40,957 nt of DNA from Campylobacterales bacterium (GTDB lineage: Bacteria; Campylobacterota; Campylobacteria; Campylobacterales; QNZT01), in NCBI GenBank assembly GCA_016744895.1, contig JADGDK010000013.1, positions 1-40,957 of the forward strand, given 5' to 3'. The notes below the pieces were generated by a model. The model saw only the letters and a program-made list of their open reading frames with translations, did no database searches and was not told the DNA's origin. Positions 8,872-17,022 of this stretch are shown one piece after another (positions within the stretch are counted from its first letter, which is position 1; each line of letters begins with the position of its first letter). Made by a program: the position numbers and the translations under genes.

Positions 8872-8893
8872 CTACTTTATTCCTTCAAAAAAT

Positions 8894-9820
8894 TTAATGT
8901 TCTCTAGCAATTGCTTGTAGTGCTGCAGTCGCTCCATCTGAAGCTGCACATACTACTTGTTTTGGAGCTAGAATACGAATATCTCCAGCAGCAAAAAGTC
9001 CTTCGACAGAAGTCTTCATACTTAAATCAACAATCACTTCTCCATAGTCATTTAATGCACATAATGGCTCACCATCTTCTTGCATCAATACATCATTGTT
9101 AACATTCATACCAACAAATGTAAAAATTCCCGGTACAGGTAAATCTCTCTCATTTCCCTCTTTATCAACTGTTAATACTCCAGTTACACCCATAGCATCT
9201 CCATAAACTTTTTTGATACTAGAGTTTAATACAAGCTCAATATTTTCTTTATTTTTAAGATGTTCAACAGTACTTGGAGCCGCACGAAACTCTTCTCTTC
9301 TATGAATAAGATATACTTTTGAGCAGATATTTGAAAGGTATACAGCTTCCTCAAGAGCAGTATCACCACCACCAAGAACAGCTACCTCTTTATCTTTGTA
9401 GAAAAACCCATCACACGTAGCACACGTGCTCACACCTTTACCAAAAAACTCATCTTCACCTTCGAAACCAGCTCTTTTTGGTGTACTTCCAGTACAAATA
9501 AGAACATTTTTAGCGAACTCTTCTTTGCCACCTGCAAGAATAACTTTAAAATTATCTCCATCTTTTTCAACACGAGTTACTTGAATCATCTCATGTTTTA
9601 AACCAAAACGCATACATTGCTCAGGCCATGGTGCCATCAGCTCCATTCCAGTAAGAATCTCTTTAATCCCTGGATAGTTTTCAACTTCACTACTATTCAT
9701 AATTTGTCCACCAGGCATTCCCATTTCAAACATGGTAACATTTTTAAGTCCACCACGTGTTGCATATAGTCCTGCTGTAAGTCCTGCCGGTCCCCCACCG
9801 ATAATCGCTAAATCAAGCAT
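8894..9820 (-). CDS. trxB: Thioredoxin reductase TrxB
   Basis: This is a low-molecular-weight thioredoxin reductase of 308 residues, cytoplasmic, which uses NADPH to reduce thioredoxin. The FAD-binding motif [13 protein letters not shown] is at residues 8-20. The redox-active disulfide CATC is at 133-136, and the NADPH-binding [12 protein letters not shown] follows. The C-terminal FAD motif reads GLFAAGDIR. Its likely substrate, TrxA, is encoded two genes upstream in the same operon. A thioredoxin-fold-like membrane protein lies between the two. Confidence 0.97.
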   Translation of the reverse strand: MLDLAIIGGGPAGLTAGLYATRGGLKNVTMFEMGMPGGQIMNSSEVENYPGIKEILTGMELMAPWPEQCMRFGLKHEMIQVTRVEKDGDNFKVILAGGKEEFAKNVLICTGSTPKRAGFEGEDEFFGKGVSTCATCDGFFYKDKEVAVLGGGDTALEEAVYLSNICSKVYLIHRREEFRAAPSTVEHLKNKENIELVLNSSIKKVYGDAMGVTGVLTVDKEGNERDLPVPGIFTFVGMNVNNDVLMQEDGEPLCALNDYGEVIVDLSMKTSVEGLFAAGDIRILAPKQVVCAASDGATAALQAIAREH

Positions 9821-9829
9821 ATATTCCCC

Positions 9830-10282
9830 TTATTCTATGATTTCTATTCTAGTATTTTGTTTGTATTTTAAATTTTTTTGTTTTACAATCTCAAATGCAC
9901 ATGGTACATCATAAATATTAAACTTTTGGATAAACTTCAGCAGCGTATTCATGCCACTTGTAATATGTATAATACTATCTTCTTCTTTAAATCTTTTTTG
10001 GTACAAATCGATTGCCAATATCTTGTTATCATCTTTAATATTTTTTGTAATATCTTCAACATTTTGCATCTTAGAACTATAAACTAAAACTGTATATTTT
10101 TCATCTTCGGGCATAAAAAGTTCACTTTTTTGATAAAAAGTAGTTTGTGAGAAATCAAAAAATTTATATTTGGAAAATTCATAATTATAATAAGCAAAAG
10201 CACTAGCGACCATCGCAGCACCAAAAAAAGAGGCAAAGAGATATGTGAGGGAGAAAGGACTCCCTCTACGTTTTTTACTCAC
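9830..10282 (-). CDS. Single-span membrane protein between trxA and trxB, possibly a degenerate thioredoxin fold
   Basis: The 150-residue protein has a positive N-terminus (MSKKRRGSP), one membrane helix at about 11-31 and an otherwise soluble domain. That domain reads as beta-alpha-beta (KYTVLVYSS, KILAIDLYQ, then NIYDVPCAFEIVKQ at 122-135). The last piece sits where TrxA has GIRSIPTLLVFKDG, including the cis-proline position, but no CxxC active site is present; the only Cys is C128. The start is GTG, sharing its G with the trxA stop (TAGTG), so translation is coupled. I cannot name a family. A thioredoxin-related membrane protein working with TrxA/TrxB is an inference. Confidence 0.6.
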   Translation of the reverse strand: MSKKRRGSPFSLTYLFASFFGAAMVASAFAYYNYEFSKYKFFDFSQTTFYQKSELFMPEDEKYTVLVYSSKMQNVEDITKNIKDDNKILAIDLYQKRFKEEDSIIHITSGMNTLLKFIQKFNIYDVPCAFEIVKQKNLKYKQNTRIEIIE

Positions 10283-10599
10283 TAAAGAAATGAGTCAATT
10301 TTGTCCGCTAAAACTTGTTTTCCAGCAGCACCAACCATTTGATCTACCATTTCACCATCTTTAAAAACCAATAGTGTAGGAATAGATCTAATTCCGTATT
10401 TGATTGCGATATCTTGCTCTTCATCAGTATTAACTTTTGCAATTGTCGCCTTTCCATCAAAATCTTCAGCTAATTCTTCAATTACTGGAGCGATCATTCT
10501 ACAAGGTCCACACCATGGAGCCCAGAAATCTACAAGTGTTACACCCTTAGCAATTGTGTCAGCAAAGTTATCGTTTGTTAATTCTACATATTTTCCCAT
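10282..10599 (-). CDS. trxA: Thioredoxin TrxA
   Basis: The protein is a 105-residue classical thioredoxin with the active site WCGPC (C30 and C33). The buried Asp lies before it (LVDFWAPW), cis-Pro P74 is in RSIPTLLVF, and the C-terminal glycine-rich stretch MVGAAGKQ follows. It reduces cytoplasmic protein disulfides and is recycled by TrxB from the same operon. An AGGAAA ribosome site lies about 9 nt before ATG 10599. A -10 element TATAAT is about 55 nt upstream, so trxA is probably the first gene of the five-gene unit. Confidence 0.97.
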   Translation of the reverse strand: MGKYVELTNDNFADTIAKGVTLVDFWAPWCGPCRMIAPVIEELAEDFDGKATIAKVNTDEEQDIAIKYGIRSIPTLLVFKDGEMVDQMVGAAGKQVLADKIDSFL

Positions 10600-10652
10600 A
10601 TTTATTTCCTATTATTTTAAATTGCATCAATCAGTTAGATTAATACGCGCAA

Positions 10653-10658
10653 ATTATA
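10653..10658 (-). promoter_or_regulatory. Putative -10 element for the trxA operon
   Basis: A perfect TATAAT on the minus strand lies 53 nt upstream of the trxA start, in an A/T-rich region and followed by a GCGCG that stands out locally. No clear -35 box is seen, which is usual in this phylum. Confidence 0.55.
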
Positions 10659-10775
10659 CAATTTTAATCTTATATTAAAGTTAATATCTAAATCTAGGAT
10701 GATATAGATAATTAAATATAAAATAATTTTACAATTTATTAAAAAAAGTAAAACTATCTTTTTATTTTTTTTTGT

Positions 10776-10798
10776 TAGAATTCCTTCAAAAAAGGAGC
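10776..10798 (+). promoter_or_regulatory. Putative -10 and strong ribosome site for the 136-residue membrane protein
   Basis: TAGAAT at 10776-10781 follows a T-rich stretch (about 10760-10773), the usual Campylobacterota promoter pattern. AAAGGAGC at 10791-10798 lies six bases before ATG 10804. The promoter diverges from that of trxA in the same 204-bp gap. Confidence 0.5.
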
Positions 10799-10803
10799 AA
10801 AAA

Positions 10804-11214
10804 ATGGGATTTATAATGAATATTTTACCAATGAATGTATTTCCTCTTATTCTTGTGATTCTTTATGAAAATGCACGTCTTTCAAAAAAATATCTCAATA
10901 TGGACATTACAACTGTTATCAGTGAATATAATTTTCTTTTTATGGTAGCAGCTCTTCTTCTTTTTACACTCTCTTATGAGATGGTAAAAGCTGCGATGTT
11001 CGCACCAAAAGGTTCAGGTACATGGGTAGATTTCATCATGTCATTTATGCTTTTTATGGGTATTGTACTCTATATTATGCACGTAATTATGGAGCTAGAC
11101 CAAAAACCATCACTATTGATTTTACTCACAGCAGAAGCACAACTTCTTGATGTCATGGTTGGTTTTTATCTCGCTATCACGAATGCAAGACGAGATTTTA
11201 ATACCGGAGGTTAA
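10804..11214 (+). CDS. Four-helix integral membrane protein of unknown function
   Basis: The 136-residue protein has about four hydrophobic segments (near residues 6-20, 42-63, 75-95 and 100-125). Between the second and third is the polar loop KAAMFAPKGSGTWVD. There are no Cys and no catalytic motif. A strong AAAGGAG site supports the start; an internal ATG at codon 6 is a weaker option. The 3' end overlaps the convergent flavodoxin gene by 17 nt. I do not recognise a family. Confidence 0.75.
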   Translation: MGFIMNILPMNVFPLILVILYENARLSKKYLNMDITTVISEYNFLFMVAALLLFTLSYEMVKAAMFAPKGSGTWVDFIMSFMLFMGIVLYIMHVIMELDQKPSLLILLTAEAQLLDVMVGFYLAITNARRDFNTGG

Positions 11215-11824
11215 TAAGCTCCATACCAAACTTTTTTGCAAGTTTTGGCTGGGTTCGATCCCAGCTAATAAACTCTTTTTTTAAAATATTTTGGTAAAAA
11301 TTATCTAAAAGCTTTCTATCTTTTTCCGTTAACTGTTCAATAATCATCCTACCTCCAAAAAACCTTTGAAGCTTGGGCTTGGTATCTAAAGGTTTATAAA
11401 ACTTTTCAAAATAACTTTCAATTCTTTTCATACCTAAATCATCCTTACCCGTTGTTCCACAGACTATAAATGAAGCAATGATTTTAGATTGTATTTGTCC
11501 TTTATGAGTTGAAAAAAGCTCTTTAAAACGTTTATGCCCACCATCGATCCAAATTCCAGAACCTATAATAATCTTATCATATTGGTTTATGAATTTATCA
11601 AAAGAAATCTCTTCAATATTAACAACATCAACATTAGTACCAATTCCTTGAGCAATCCACTGAGCTGTATCTTTGGTCGCACCATATCTAGTGCCATATA
11701 TCAAAGCAATATTATCTGAACTTTCATTTACTAAACTCTTGATACTACATCCAAAGTTAAAAGCAGCAACTGAAACTAGAGAAATCCCTTGATAGCATAA
11801 AAATTTTCTTCTATGCATATTCAA
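11198..11824 (-). CDS. Exported flavodoxin-domain protein, HemG-like, with twin-arginine signal
   Basis: After residue 38 the protein is a flavodoxin domain. IALIYGTRYGATKDTAQ at 39-55 has the FMN phosphate loop, then IIIGSGIWIDGGHKRF and FIVCGTTG follow. The pattern and the late FFGGRM...SWDRTQPKLAKKF segment resemble HemG-type menaquinone-dependent protoporphyrinogen oxidases and other long-chain flavodoxin-like proteins. The N-terminus MNMHRRKFLCYQG plus a hydrophobic stretch ending AAFNFGC looks like a Tat signal, with an atypical lipobox at C26. Tat export would suit a folded, FMN-loaded protein. True HemG faces the cytoplasm, so an exported version is unusual. It starts 2 nt after the OmpA-family gene and is probably cotranscribed with it. 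Confidence 0.75.
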   Translation of the reverse strand: MNMHRRKFLCYQGISLVSVAAFNFGCSIKSLVNESSDNIALIYGTRYGATKDTAQWIAQGIGTNVDVVNIEEISFDKFINQYDKIIIGSGIWIDGGHKRFKELFSTHKGQIQSKIIASFIVCGTTGKDDLGMKRIESYFEKFYKPLDTKPKLQRFFGGRMIIEQLTEKDRKLLDNFYQNILKKEFISWDRTQPKLAKKFGMELINLRY

Positions 11825-11826
11825 TT

Positions 11827-13044
11827 TTACTCTACTACAATCTCAATACGTCTATTTTGTGCACGTCCTATTTCTGTTTCATTGGTTGCTATCGGGCTAA
11901 GAGAACCTTTCCCAATTGCTTTGATACGATCAGAACCCACTCCATATTGAACCATTAATTTTTTAACAGCCTCAGCACGTCTTTGTGAAAGTGCTATATT
12001 TTCATCAAATTGACCCGTATTATCTGTATAACCTTTGATAGTTATCTTAGAGTTTGTATGATTTACTGCTTCAACAAATTTTCTAATCGTTATTCTTGAA
12101 TCTTCAGCAATCTTGTCAGAATTTAATTCAAAATGAACGTCTAATATTTTCCGTATAGTTGGAAGTGTTTTAAAAGCAGAAGAACTTCTTTGTACACGTG
12201 GTGAAGTTACACGAGGTTTTTCGATATAGAGTCTTGTATCTTTTATTGGACAACCAACTTTATTTACAGCAGTTTCAAATGGTGTATTTGGACATATATC
12301 AAGACTATCAATAACACCATCTCCATCTGTATCAACAGCAAACTTTTGGTTTGTAATAGGAGAAGTTGGTGCTTTATACGTATCTATAACTTCTGGCGCA
12401 GGAGTTGCTGCCTCAAGGTCGGGGTAGCCTTGTGACGCTATACCGGGAATTGAAATCGTATTATTATAATTTGAAAAAGTATTTCCAATAGGCAATCTTA
12501 ACCCTATAAATAGCGCTGCTTCACTATCCTGACCTTCTCCTGAACCAATCATTTGCATCAACCTAAGCTCAGTAACAATATGTAGATCATCTGAAGGCTG
12601 AGAGATAGGTATCTCTAAACCGATACCCTCTTGTAAATAAAAACTACTCTCAAAAGCAGACTTAGATCCACCTACATATTCATATCCTAAACCACCATAA
12701 AAGTAAGGAACTATATTTTGATATCCATAATCAGATTTGAAAAAAGCATTTATAGATGTTTGAAAAAGATAATCAACACTAGAGGAGTCATCAATGCTCA
12801 CATAGGAAAAATCAAGTTTAGGTTTGATTTGATGTCCTACTTCACCAATGAAATCAACCGCAAAGCTATTTTGATCTAAAGAGAAATCATCAGTTATAGT
12901 GGTTAATCCATACTTAAATGCCATGTATCCAACATCATCATAACTATTTAACATAGCAGATCTCTCAGAAAATTCTGGAGATTGGGCATACGATTGAGAG
13001 ATAAGCAGCGATATAAGAGTACCCGACATTAAAAGTTTTTTCAT
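11827..13044 (-). CDS. OmpA/OprF-type outer membrane protein with TSP3 repeat
   Basis: The 405-residue protein has a signal peptide (MKKLLMSGTLISLLISQSYA), an N-terminal beta-rich region (to about 200) likely to be an eight-strand barrel, and a Pro-rich linker. A calcium-type TSP3 repeat DTDGDGVIDSLDIC follows, then a C-terminal OmpA domain (about 290-405). The OmpA part contains GYTDNTGQFDENIALSQRRA and ends GRAQNRRIEIVVE, the peptidoglycan-binding residues of the family. It would tether the outer membrane to the cell wall, as OprF does. A TTGACA/TAAAAT promoter with 16-bp spacing lies just upstream. Confidence 0.92.
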   Translation of the reverse strand: MKKLLMSGTLISLLISQSYAQSPEFSERSAMLNSYDDVGYMAFKYGLTTITDDFSLDQNSFAVDFIGEVGHQIKPKLDFSYVSIDDSSSVDYLFQTSINAFFKSDYGYQNIVPYFYGGLGYEYVGGSKSAFESSFYLQEGIGLEIPISQPSDDLHIVTELRLMQMIGSGEGQDSEAALFIGLRLPIGNTFSNYNNTISIPGIASQGYPDLEAATPAPEVIDTYKAPTSPITNQKFAVDTDGDGVIDSLDICPNTPFETAVNKVGCPIKDTRLYIEKPRVTSPRVQRSSSAFKTLPTIRKILDVHFELNSDKIAEDSRITIRKFVEAVNHTNSKITIKGYTDNTGQFDENIALSQRRAEAVKKLMVQYGVGSDRIKAIGKGSLSPIATNETEIGRAQNRRIEIVVE

Positions 13045-13071
13045 AATATACCTTGTTACAAAAGTTTCACT

Positions 13072-13099
13072 ATTTTAACAAAAGGTAGGTTAATGTCAA
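13072..13099 (-). promoter_or_regulatory. Sigma70-type promoter for the OmpA-family gene
   Basis: On the minus strand TTGACA (13099-13094) is followed after 16 bp by TAAAAT (13077-13072), ending 27 nt before the ATG at 13044. A consensus -35 is rare in this phylum, so this is probably a strong promoter, as expected for an abundant outer membrane protein. Confidence 0.6.
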
Positions 13100-13121
13100 T
13101 TATTTTGTTACAAGAAAAAGA

Positions 13122-14111
13122 TTAAAATCCTAATTCATTTGAGCAGTAATCCAATCCATACCTATTCAGTGCAGTAATAAGAAAATCATTTTCTCCATAA
13201 CATTTATACACATAAGCACTACTTGGTGAAAGTGGTTGAGATAATTCAGTGTAAGGATCATCGCTCCCTAATTCCAAAACACTCTCATAAGCTTCTAAAT
13301 TTGAATTGAAAACATAATCCATCAAAGCATCTAAAGGTTTAAGGATCATTTGTTTTGTATCATAACTTCCTACACCAAATGGATATCCATGCCCTAAATC
13401 TTTATAAATTTGATAATCACGATTTTTATCTCCAAGAATAGAGAGTCTGTCAAAAATTGTTAATGCTATTCTTGGGTCTAATTGTCTAGCATAATCATAC
13501 TGTTGAATCACAACTTTTGTATCTTTAGAAAAGTTTTCAAATGTATCTTCTCCCATCCCAAATGCAAACCAAGGATCCATTGAAAATATAAATTTTCCTT
13601 TTTCTCCGTATCCATTTTTTGAAAAATAATCCATGATTTTAAAAGAGATCCCACCACCTGCAGAGTGTCCTACAACCCCAAAATTTAACGTATCAATATA
13701 ATTTGAAACATTTTTATCACTTAAAATTTCAGAAAATCTTTCAATATGAAATTGTGCAGCATATTCCATTGGACTTTTAGAATAGATCACGACATACCCT
13801 TGACTAGCTATAAATGTCAAAAGAGTTTTATAATCTTCATGATTCTTAGATCCCCATCCTGGGGCAAAAAGAACAACAGGTAATTTTTTATTTAAATCAA
13901 TTTTTTTCGGTTTATAAAGCGTTGTATTTATGAAACTAATGATTTCCATATCAAGATTTAAAGATTTCCCATACACTCTGTTTTCTATATCATTAACAGT
14001 ATCTATTGGAGTTTCTACTTTTGAATTGAAAATAACATCTTCAGAGTTTTTTTGACACCCCATTACTAAAAACGCAAAATAGCTAAAAACCATCAATAAA
14101 ACAAATCTCAT
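13122..14111 (-). CDS. Lipoprotein alpha/beta hydrolase
   Basis: The N-terminal signal ends FLVMGC, giving lipidated C19. The fold shows VVLFAPGWGSKNHEDY at 79-94, where the oxyanion loop is expected. The nucleophile elbow GHSAGGG puts the catalytic Ser at S150. Candidate Asp (SMDPWFAF) and His (DLGHGYPFG) residues follow in the usual order. The arrangement is like chlorophyllase/PAF-acetylhydrolase-type dienelactone hydrolase relatives; the substrate is unknown, likely an ester in the periplasm. It has its own short leader downstream of mutY in the opposite reading order (same strand, 59 nt after mutY would end only if mutY were upstream; here it follows the OmpA promoter region). Confidence 0.8.
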   Translation of the reverse strand: MRFVLLMVFSYFAFLVMGCQKNSEDVIFNSKVETPIDTVNDIENRVYGKSLNLDMEIISFINTTLYKPKKIDLNKKLPVVLFAPGWGSKNHEDYKTLLTFIASQGYVVIYSKSPMEYAAQFHIERFSEILSDKNVSNYIDTLNFGVVGHSAGGGISFKIMDYFSKNGYGEKGKFIFSMDPWFAFGMGEDTFENFSKDTKVVIQQYDYARQLDPRIALTIFDRLSILGDKNRDYQIYKDLGHGYPFGVGSYDTKQMILKPLDALMDYVFNSNLEAYESVLELGSDDPYTELSQPLSPSSAYVYKCYGENDFLITALNRYGLDYCSNELGF

Positions 14112-14170
14112 TATAAAACCTTCCTAAAACTCTATATAGTATATTGGTTAAAAATTGAATTCAGACAAAA

Positions 14171-15109
14171 TTATAGATATCCTAATATTTTTTTGTCAAC
14201 ACCAGAAAGTGCAAGTTGATTAATTTCATCTAAACTAAAATAATCTTCATATGCCTCTTCTTGAAGCAGATATACTTTGGCTTCAAGTTTAAAATGGGTA
14301 TATTTTTGCTCTACATCAACTAAAAATTCTGCATCATTTATTATACCATCCACCTCTTCAAAACCCCAAAGCCCATGTAAAAATCTTCCCTCTCTTTGTT
14401 GAAGATAAAACTTATTATTAAAATGACGTACCAATATATTTACTTTTCTAGTGGGAACAATTTTACGCTTTTTTTCAGGATATTGAAAATAATTCTCTTT
14501 ATACGCTTTACAATTCTTACTAAATGGACATAAGTTACATTGTGGATTTCTCACTGTGCAAACCATTGATCCAATATCCATCATTGCCTGATTATAATCA
14601 AAAGGATTTTTGCGATCAAGCATCTGATGTGCAATCTCTATCAACACTTCTTCTTTAGGTGCTTTAAATGCATGGAGACGACAAATAATGCGTTTTACAT
14701 TTGCCTCCATTACAGCCCGCTCTTGCTTATAGGCAAAGGCACAAATAGCAGAAGCTGTATTTTTACCAATACCTGGTAATTTTAAAAGTTCATCATAGGT
14801 ATTTGGAAGTCTTGGAGCAGTTAATTTTGCTGTTTTATGGAGATTTTTTGCCCTCGTATAATATCCCAAGCCCTCCCACATCTTTAATACCTCATCCAGT
14901 TCAGCATGTGCTAAAGCTGTCAATGAAGGAAACTTTTTCAAAAAAGGAAAATAGTATCGCTCCAATACTGTTTTCACTTGTGTTTGCTGCAACATAACTT
15001 CGCTAAGATAGATATGATAGGGATCTTCTGTAGTACGCCATGGAAGCTTTTTTCTCCCATGTTGAGCATACCACTCAAGCAACTTTTTATGTACCAATAG
15101 CCACTCCAT
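14171..15109 (-). CDS. mutY: A/G-specific adenine glycosylase MutY
   Basis: MutY removes adenine mispaired with 8-oxoguanine. The 312-residue protein has the catalytic Glu37 in YLSEVMLQQTQV, exactly as in E. coli. The helix-hairpin-helix LPGIGKNTASAICAFA is at 111-126. The Fe-S cysteines C184, C191, C194 and C200 have the canonical C-x6-C-x2-C-x5-C spacing, and a shortened C-terminal 8-oxoG-recognition domain follows. The position of E. coli Asp138 (LDGNVKR) reads MEANVKR here, so Glu135 replaces the conserved Asp. The start overlaps the SagB-like gene by 23 nt and has only a weak ribosome site, which suggests coupled translation. Confidence 0.95.
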   Translation of the reverse strand: MEWLLVHKKLLEWYAQHGRKKLPWRTTEDPYHIYLSEVMLQQTQVKTVLERYYFPFLKKFPSLTALAHAELDEVLKMWEGLGYYTRAKNLHKTAKLTAPRLPNTYDELLKLPGIGKNTASAICAFAYKQERAVMEANVKRIICRLHAFKAPKEEVLIEIAHQMLDRKNPFDYNQAMMDIGSMVCTVRNPQCNLCPFSKNCKAYKENYFQYPEKKRKIVPTRKVNILVRHFNNKFYLQQREGRFLHGLWGFEEVDGIINDAEFLVDVEQKYTHFKLEAKVYLLQEEAYEDYFSLDEINQLALSGVDKKILGYL

Positions 15110-16349
15110 AAAGAATCATCTCATCCGTCTGTAAAAATGCTTTTGTCTCATCATCATAATAAGCCCCAATACCACTACACCCAATTTTTAGATACTCACT
15201 TAAGAGATAAATACGATGTCCAATAATGCCAGCTTTTTGATAAGCACTTTGATAATTTTGAGAACGTGTTGTGAGGAAAAATGTGACTGCACTCTCTCTT
15301 CCAAGTGCTTGTTCAAGACAAAAATATCCAGCCTTTTGGCGAAAATCACCCTCTTTTAAACATTTTCCATTAAGATAAAGACCACGTTCCATACCTTCAA
15401 CAGCATTAACAAAACAGTAAAGCTGAACTTCTTCATCACAATCACTCATCACAGGTTTAAGTGCAATCTCTAAGACTGTTTCATAAGAAGCTTTGGTAAT
15501 GGTAGACGTAGTAAATTCACGAATAGAACGTCTTTTAAAAATCGTCTCTTCAAATATCTCTTTATGAAATGAAAACTCTGAAAAGGTATATTTACTCTTA
15601 CACGAAATTAAATCCAATGAATCTTGATATGCCATTTCTATCATCTCATTGCGTTCAAACTGAGGATTAATATCTTCTAAATGCATGTTAAAAGTCTCTA
15701 TACGATCAGTTTTAGGAATACCCAATATTCCACACGAGAGAAAAAACTCTTGATCACCAAAACCAAACGCTTTATTTAACATTATCTTATCAAACTGATA
15801 TCGAATCACACAAGCATGGTTATAAAGATAAGCACTCGCTTCTAAAGCACCAAGTGCATGTCCACAATCAAGTAAACAATACCGAAATCCTCTATCTTTA
15901 TATTTCCATGAAGATCGATAATAAATTGTAGAGTATAAAATAATAAAGCCTTTAACTGCACGATTGTCATTAAAAGCAGACTCTACACCATCTCCATCAA
16001 GTGCATACAGAAATTTTACACTACTATTTGCCACATCAAAATGGTATATTCCATCCTTAAATCCTTTTACTTCACGCACTTGAAAATAAATCTCAACTGG
16101 AAAAAGTGCTCCTGCACTTGGAAGTGTTCTAAGGAAATATTCTGTACCTGGATATGTTTTTTTAGCAGTAATACCTCCAAGTCGATAAATAAAATTGTGA
16201 ATATCAGATTTTCCATCGAGCTTGATAATATCTTCAAATTGGTTATAAATTTTTAAAGCAGAAGGTTGTAAGCTCCAGTCTAAATGGTTTGGTGAATTCC
16301 TGATAGATTCATATGAATGTTTGGTCTTTTGATGGTAGTCAAATGACAT
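15087..16349 (-). CDS. SagB/ThcOx-type double nitroreductase-domain oxidoreductase
   Basis: The protein has two nitroreductase-like halves. The first includes RTLPSAGALFPVEIYF and YRLGG; the second starts RRSIREFTTSTI and ends GCSGIGAYYDDETKAFL. The start MSFDYHQKTKHSYESIR is typical of the SagB-type dehydrogenase family, so I place the start at ATG 16349, giving 420 residues. An upstream in-frame GTG at 16385 would add a hydrophobic stretch read inside the hemolysin III gene and is unlikely. SagB enzymes oxidise azolines in RiPP toxins using FMN, but no precursor, cyclodehydratase or transporter is nearby, so another flavin-dependent reaction is likelier. It overlaps the genes on both sides (11 nt and 23 nt). 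Confidence 0.8.
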   Translation of the reverse strand: MSFDYHQKTKHSYESIRNSPNHLDWSLQPSALKIYNQFEDIIKLDGKSDIHNFIYRLGGITAKKTYPGTEYFLRTLPSAGALFPVEIYFQVREVKGFKDGIYHFDVANSSVKFLYALDGDGVESAFNDNRAVKGFIILYSTIYYRSSWKYKDRGFRYCLLDCGHALGALEASAYLYNHACVIRYQFDKIMLNKAFGFGDQEFFLSCGILGIPKTDRIETFNMHLEDINPQFERNEMIEMAYQDSLDLISCKSKYTFSEFSFHKEIFEETIFKRRSIREFTTSTITKASYETVLEIALKPVMSDCDEEVQLYCFVNAVEGMERGLYLNGKCLKEGDFRQKAGYFCLEQALGRESAVTFFLTTRSQNYQSAYQKAGIIGHRIYLLSEYLKIGCSGIGAYYDDETKAFLQTDEMILYGVAIGT

Positions 16350-16980
16350 ACAACAAAACCATAAAATAGTGAGAAATACTCCCACCTAATACAAAAAAGT
16401 GCCAAATAGTATGAAAAAAAGGTTGATGATCTTTGATATAAAAGATAATTCCAAAAGTATAAAATAATCCACCAGATACAAGAAGCAATAAACCACCAAA
16501 ATCCATATTTTCAATTAAGGGTTGTGTTGCAATTACAATCATCCAGCCCATAAGAATATATAAAATTAAGGAAAGTTTTTCAAAACGCCCAGGATAAGCA
16601 AATTTCAAATAGATACCAAAGATTGCGATGGTCCAATTTACAGCAAAGATACTCCAACCCCATGCACCACCCAAAGTCAATAATGTCACTGGTGTATATG
16701 TCCCTGCTATTAAAAAATATATCGAAGCATGATCAAACTGTTGGAATAATTTTTTAATTTGATAATGAGATATGGCATGATAAAGTGTTGATGAACCATA
16801 CATGATAATAAGCGTCGTACTAAAAATAGCAGCACTTACAATTGCTAAAGCAGATCCTTGTAAAGTAGCAAAAGCTACTAATACTGCTAACCCTGCAATA
16901 CTAAGTACTAAACCCACACCATGAGTCGCAGCATGCCATATCTCTTCAGTAATAGAAAAACTATTCACTTGGGTATTCAT
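16339..16980 (-). CDS. Hemolysin III / PAQR family membrane protein
   Basis: The protein has 213 residues and seven predicted membrane helices. The conserved features are present: EEIWHAATHGVG near the N-terminus, STLYHAISH at about 65-73 and IWHFFVLGGSISHYF near the C-terminus. In PAQR proteins these Glu/His residues form a zinc site inside the helix bundle, and members may act as ceramidase-like hydrolases or affect membrane lipid homeostasis. The hemolysin name is historical. AAGG precedes ATG 16980. The gene is followed directly by the SagB-like gene and mutY, probably as one unit. Confidence 0.9.
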   Translation of the reverse strand: MNTQVNSFSITEEIWHAATHGVGLVLSIAGLAVLVAFATLQGSALAIVSAAIFSTTLIIMYGSSTLYHAISHYQIKKLFQQFDHASIYFLIAGTYTPVTLLTLGGAWGWSIFAVNWTIAIFGIYLKFAYPGRFEKLSLILYILMGWMIVIATQPLIENMDFGGLLLLVSGGLFYTFGIIFYIKDHQPFFHTIWHFFVLGGSISHYFMVLLYVI

Positions 16981-17022
16981 AACAAAACCTTATTTTAGAT
17001 TATGACATGATAGCAAAGAAAA

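Noticed and set aside
16350-16385. Extended GTG start for the SagB-like gene
   Set aside because: The extra residues are hydrophobic, read inside the hemolysin III gene, and the family begins at the ATG 12 codons later.
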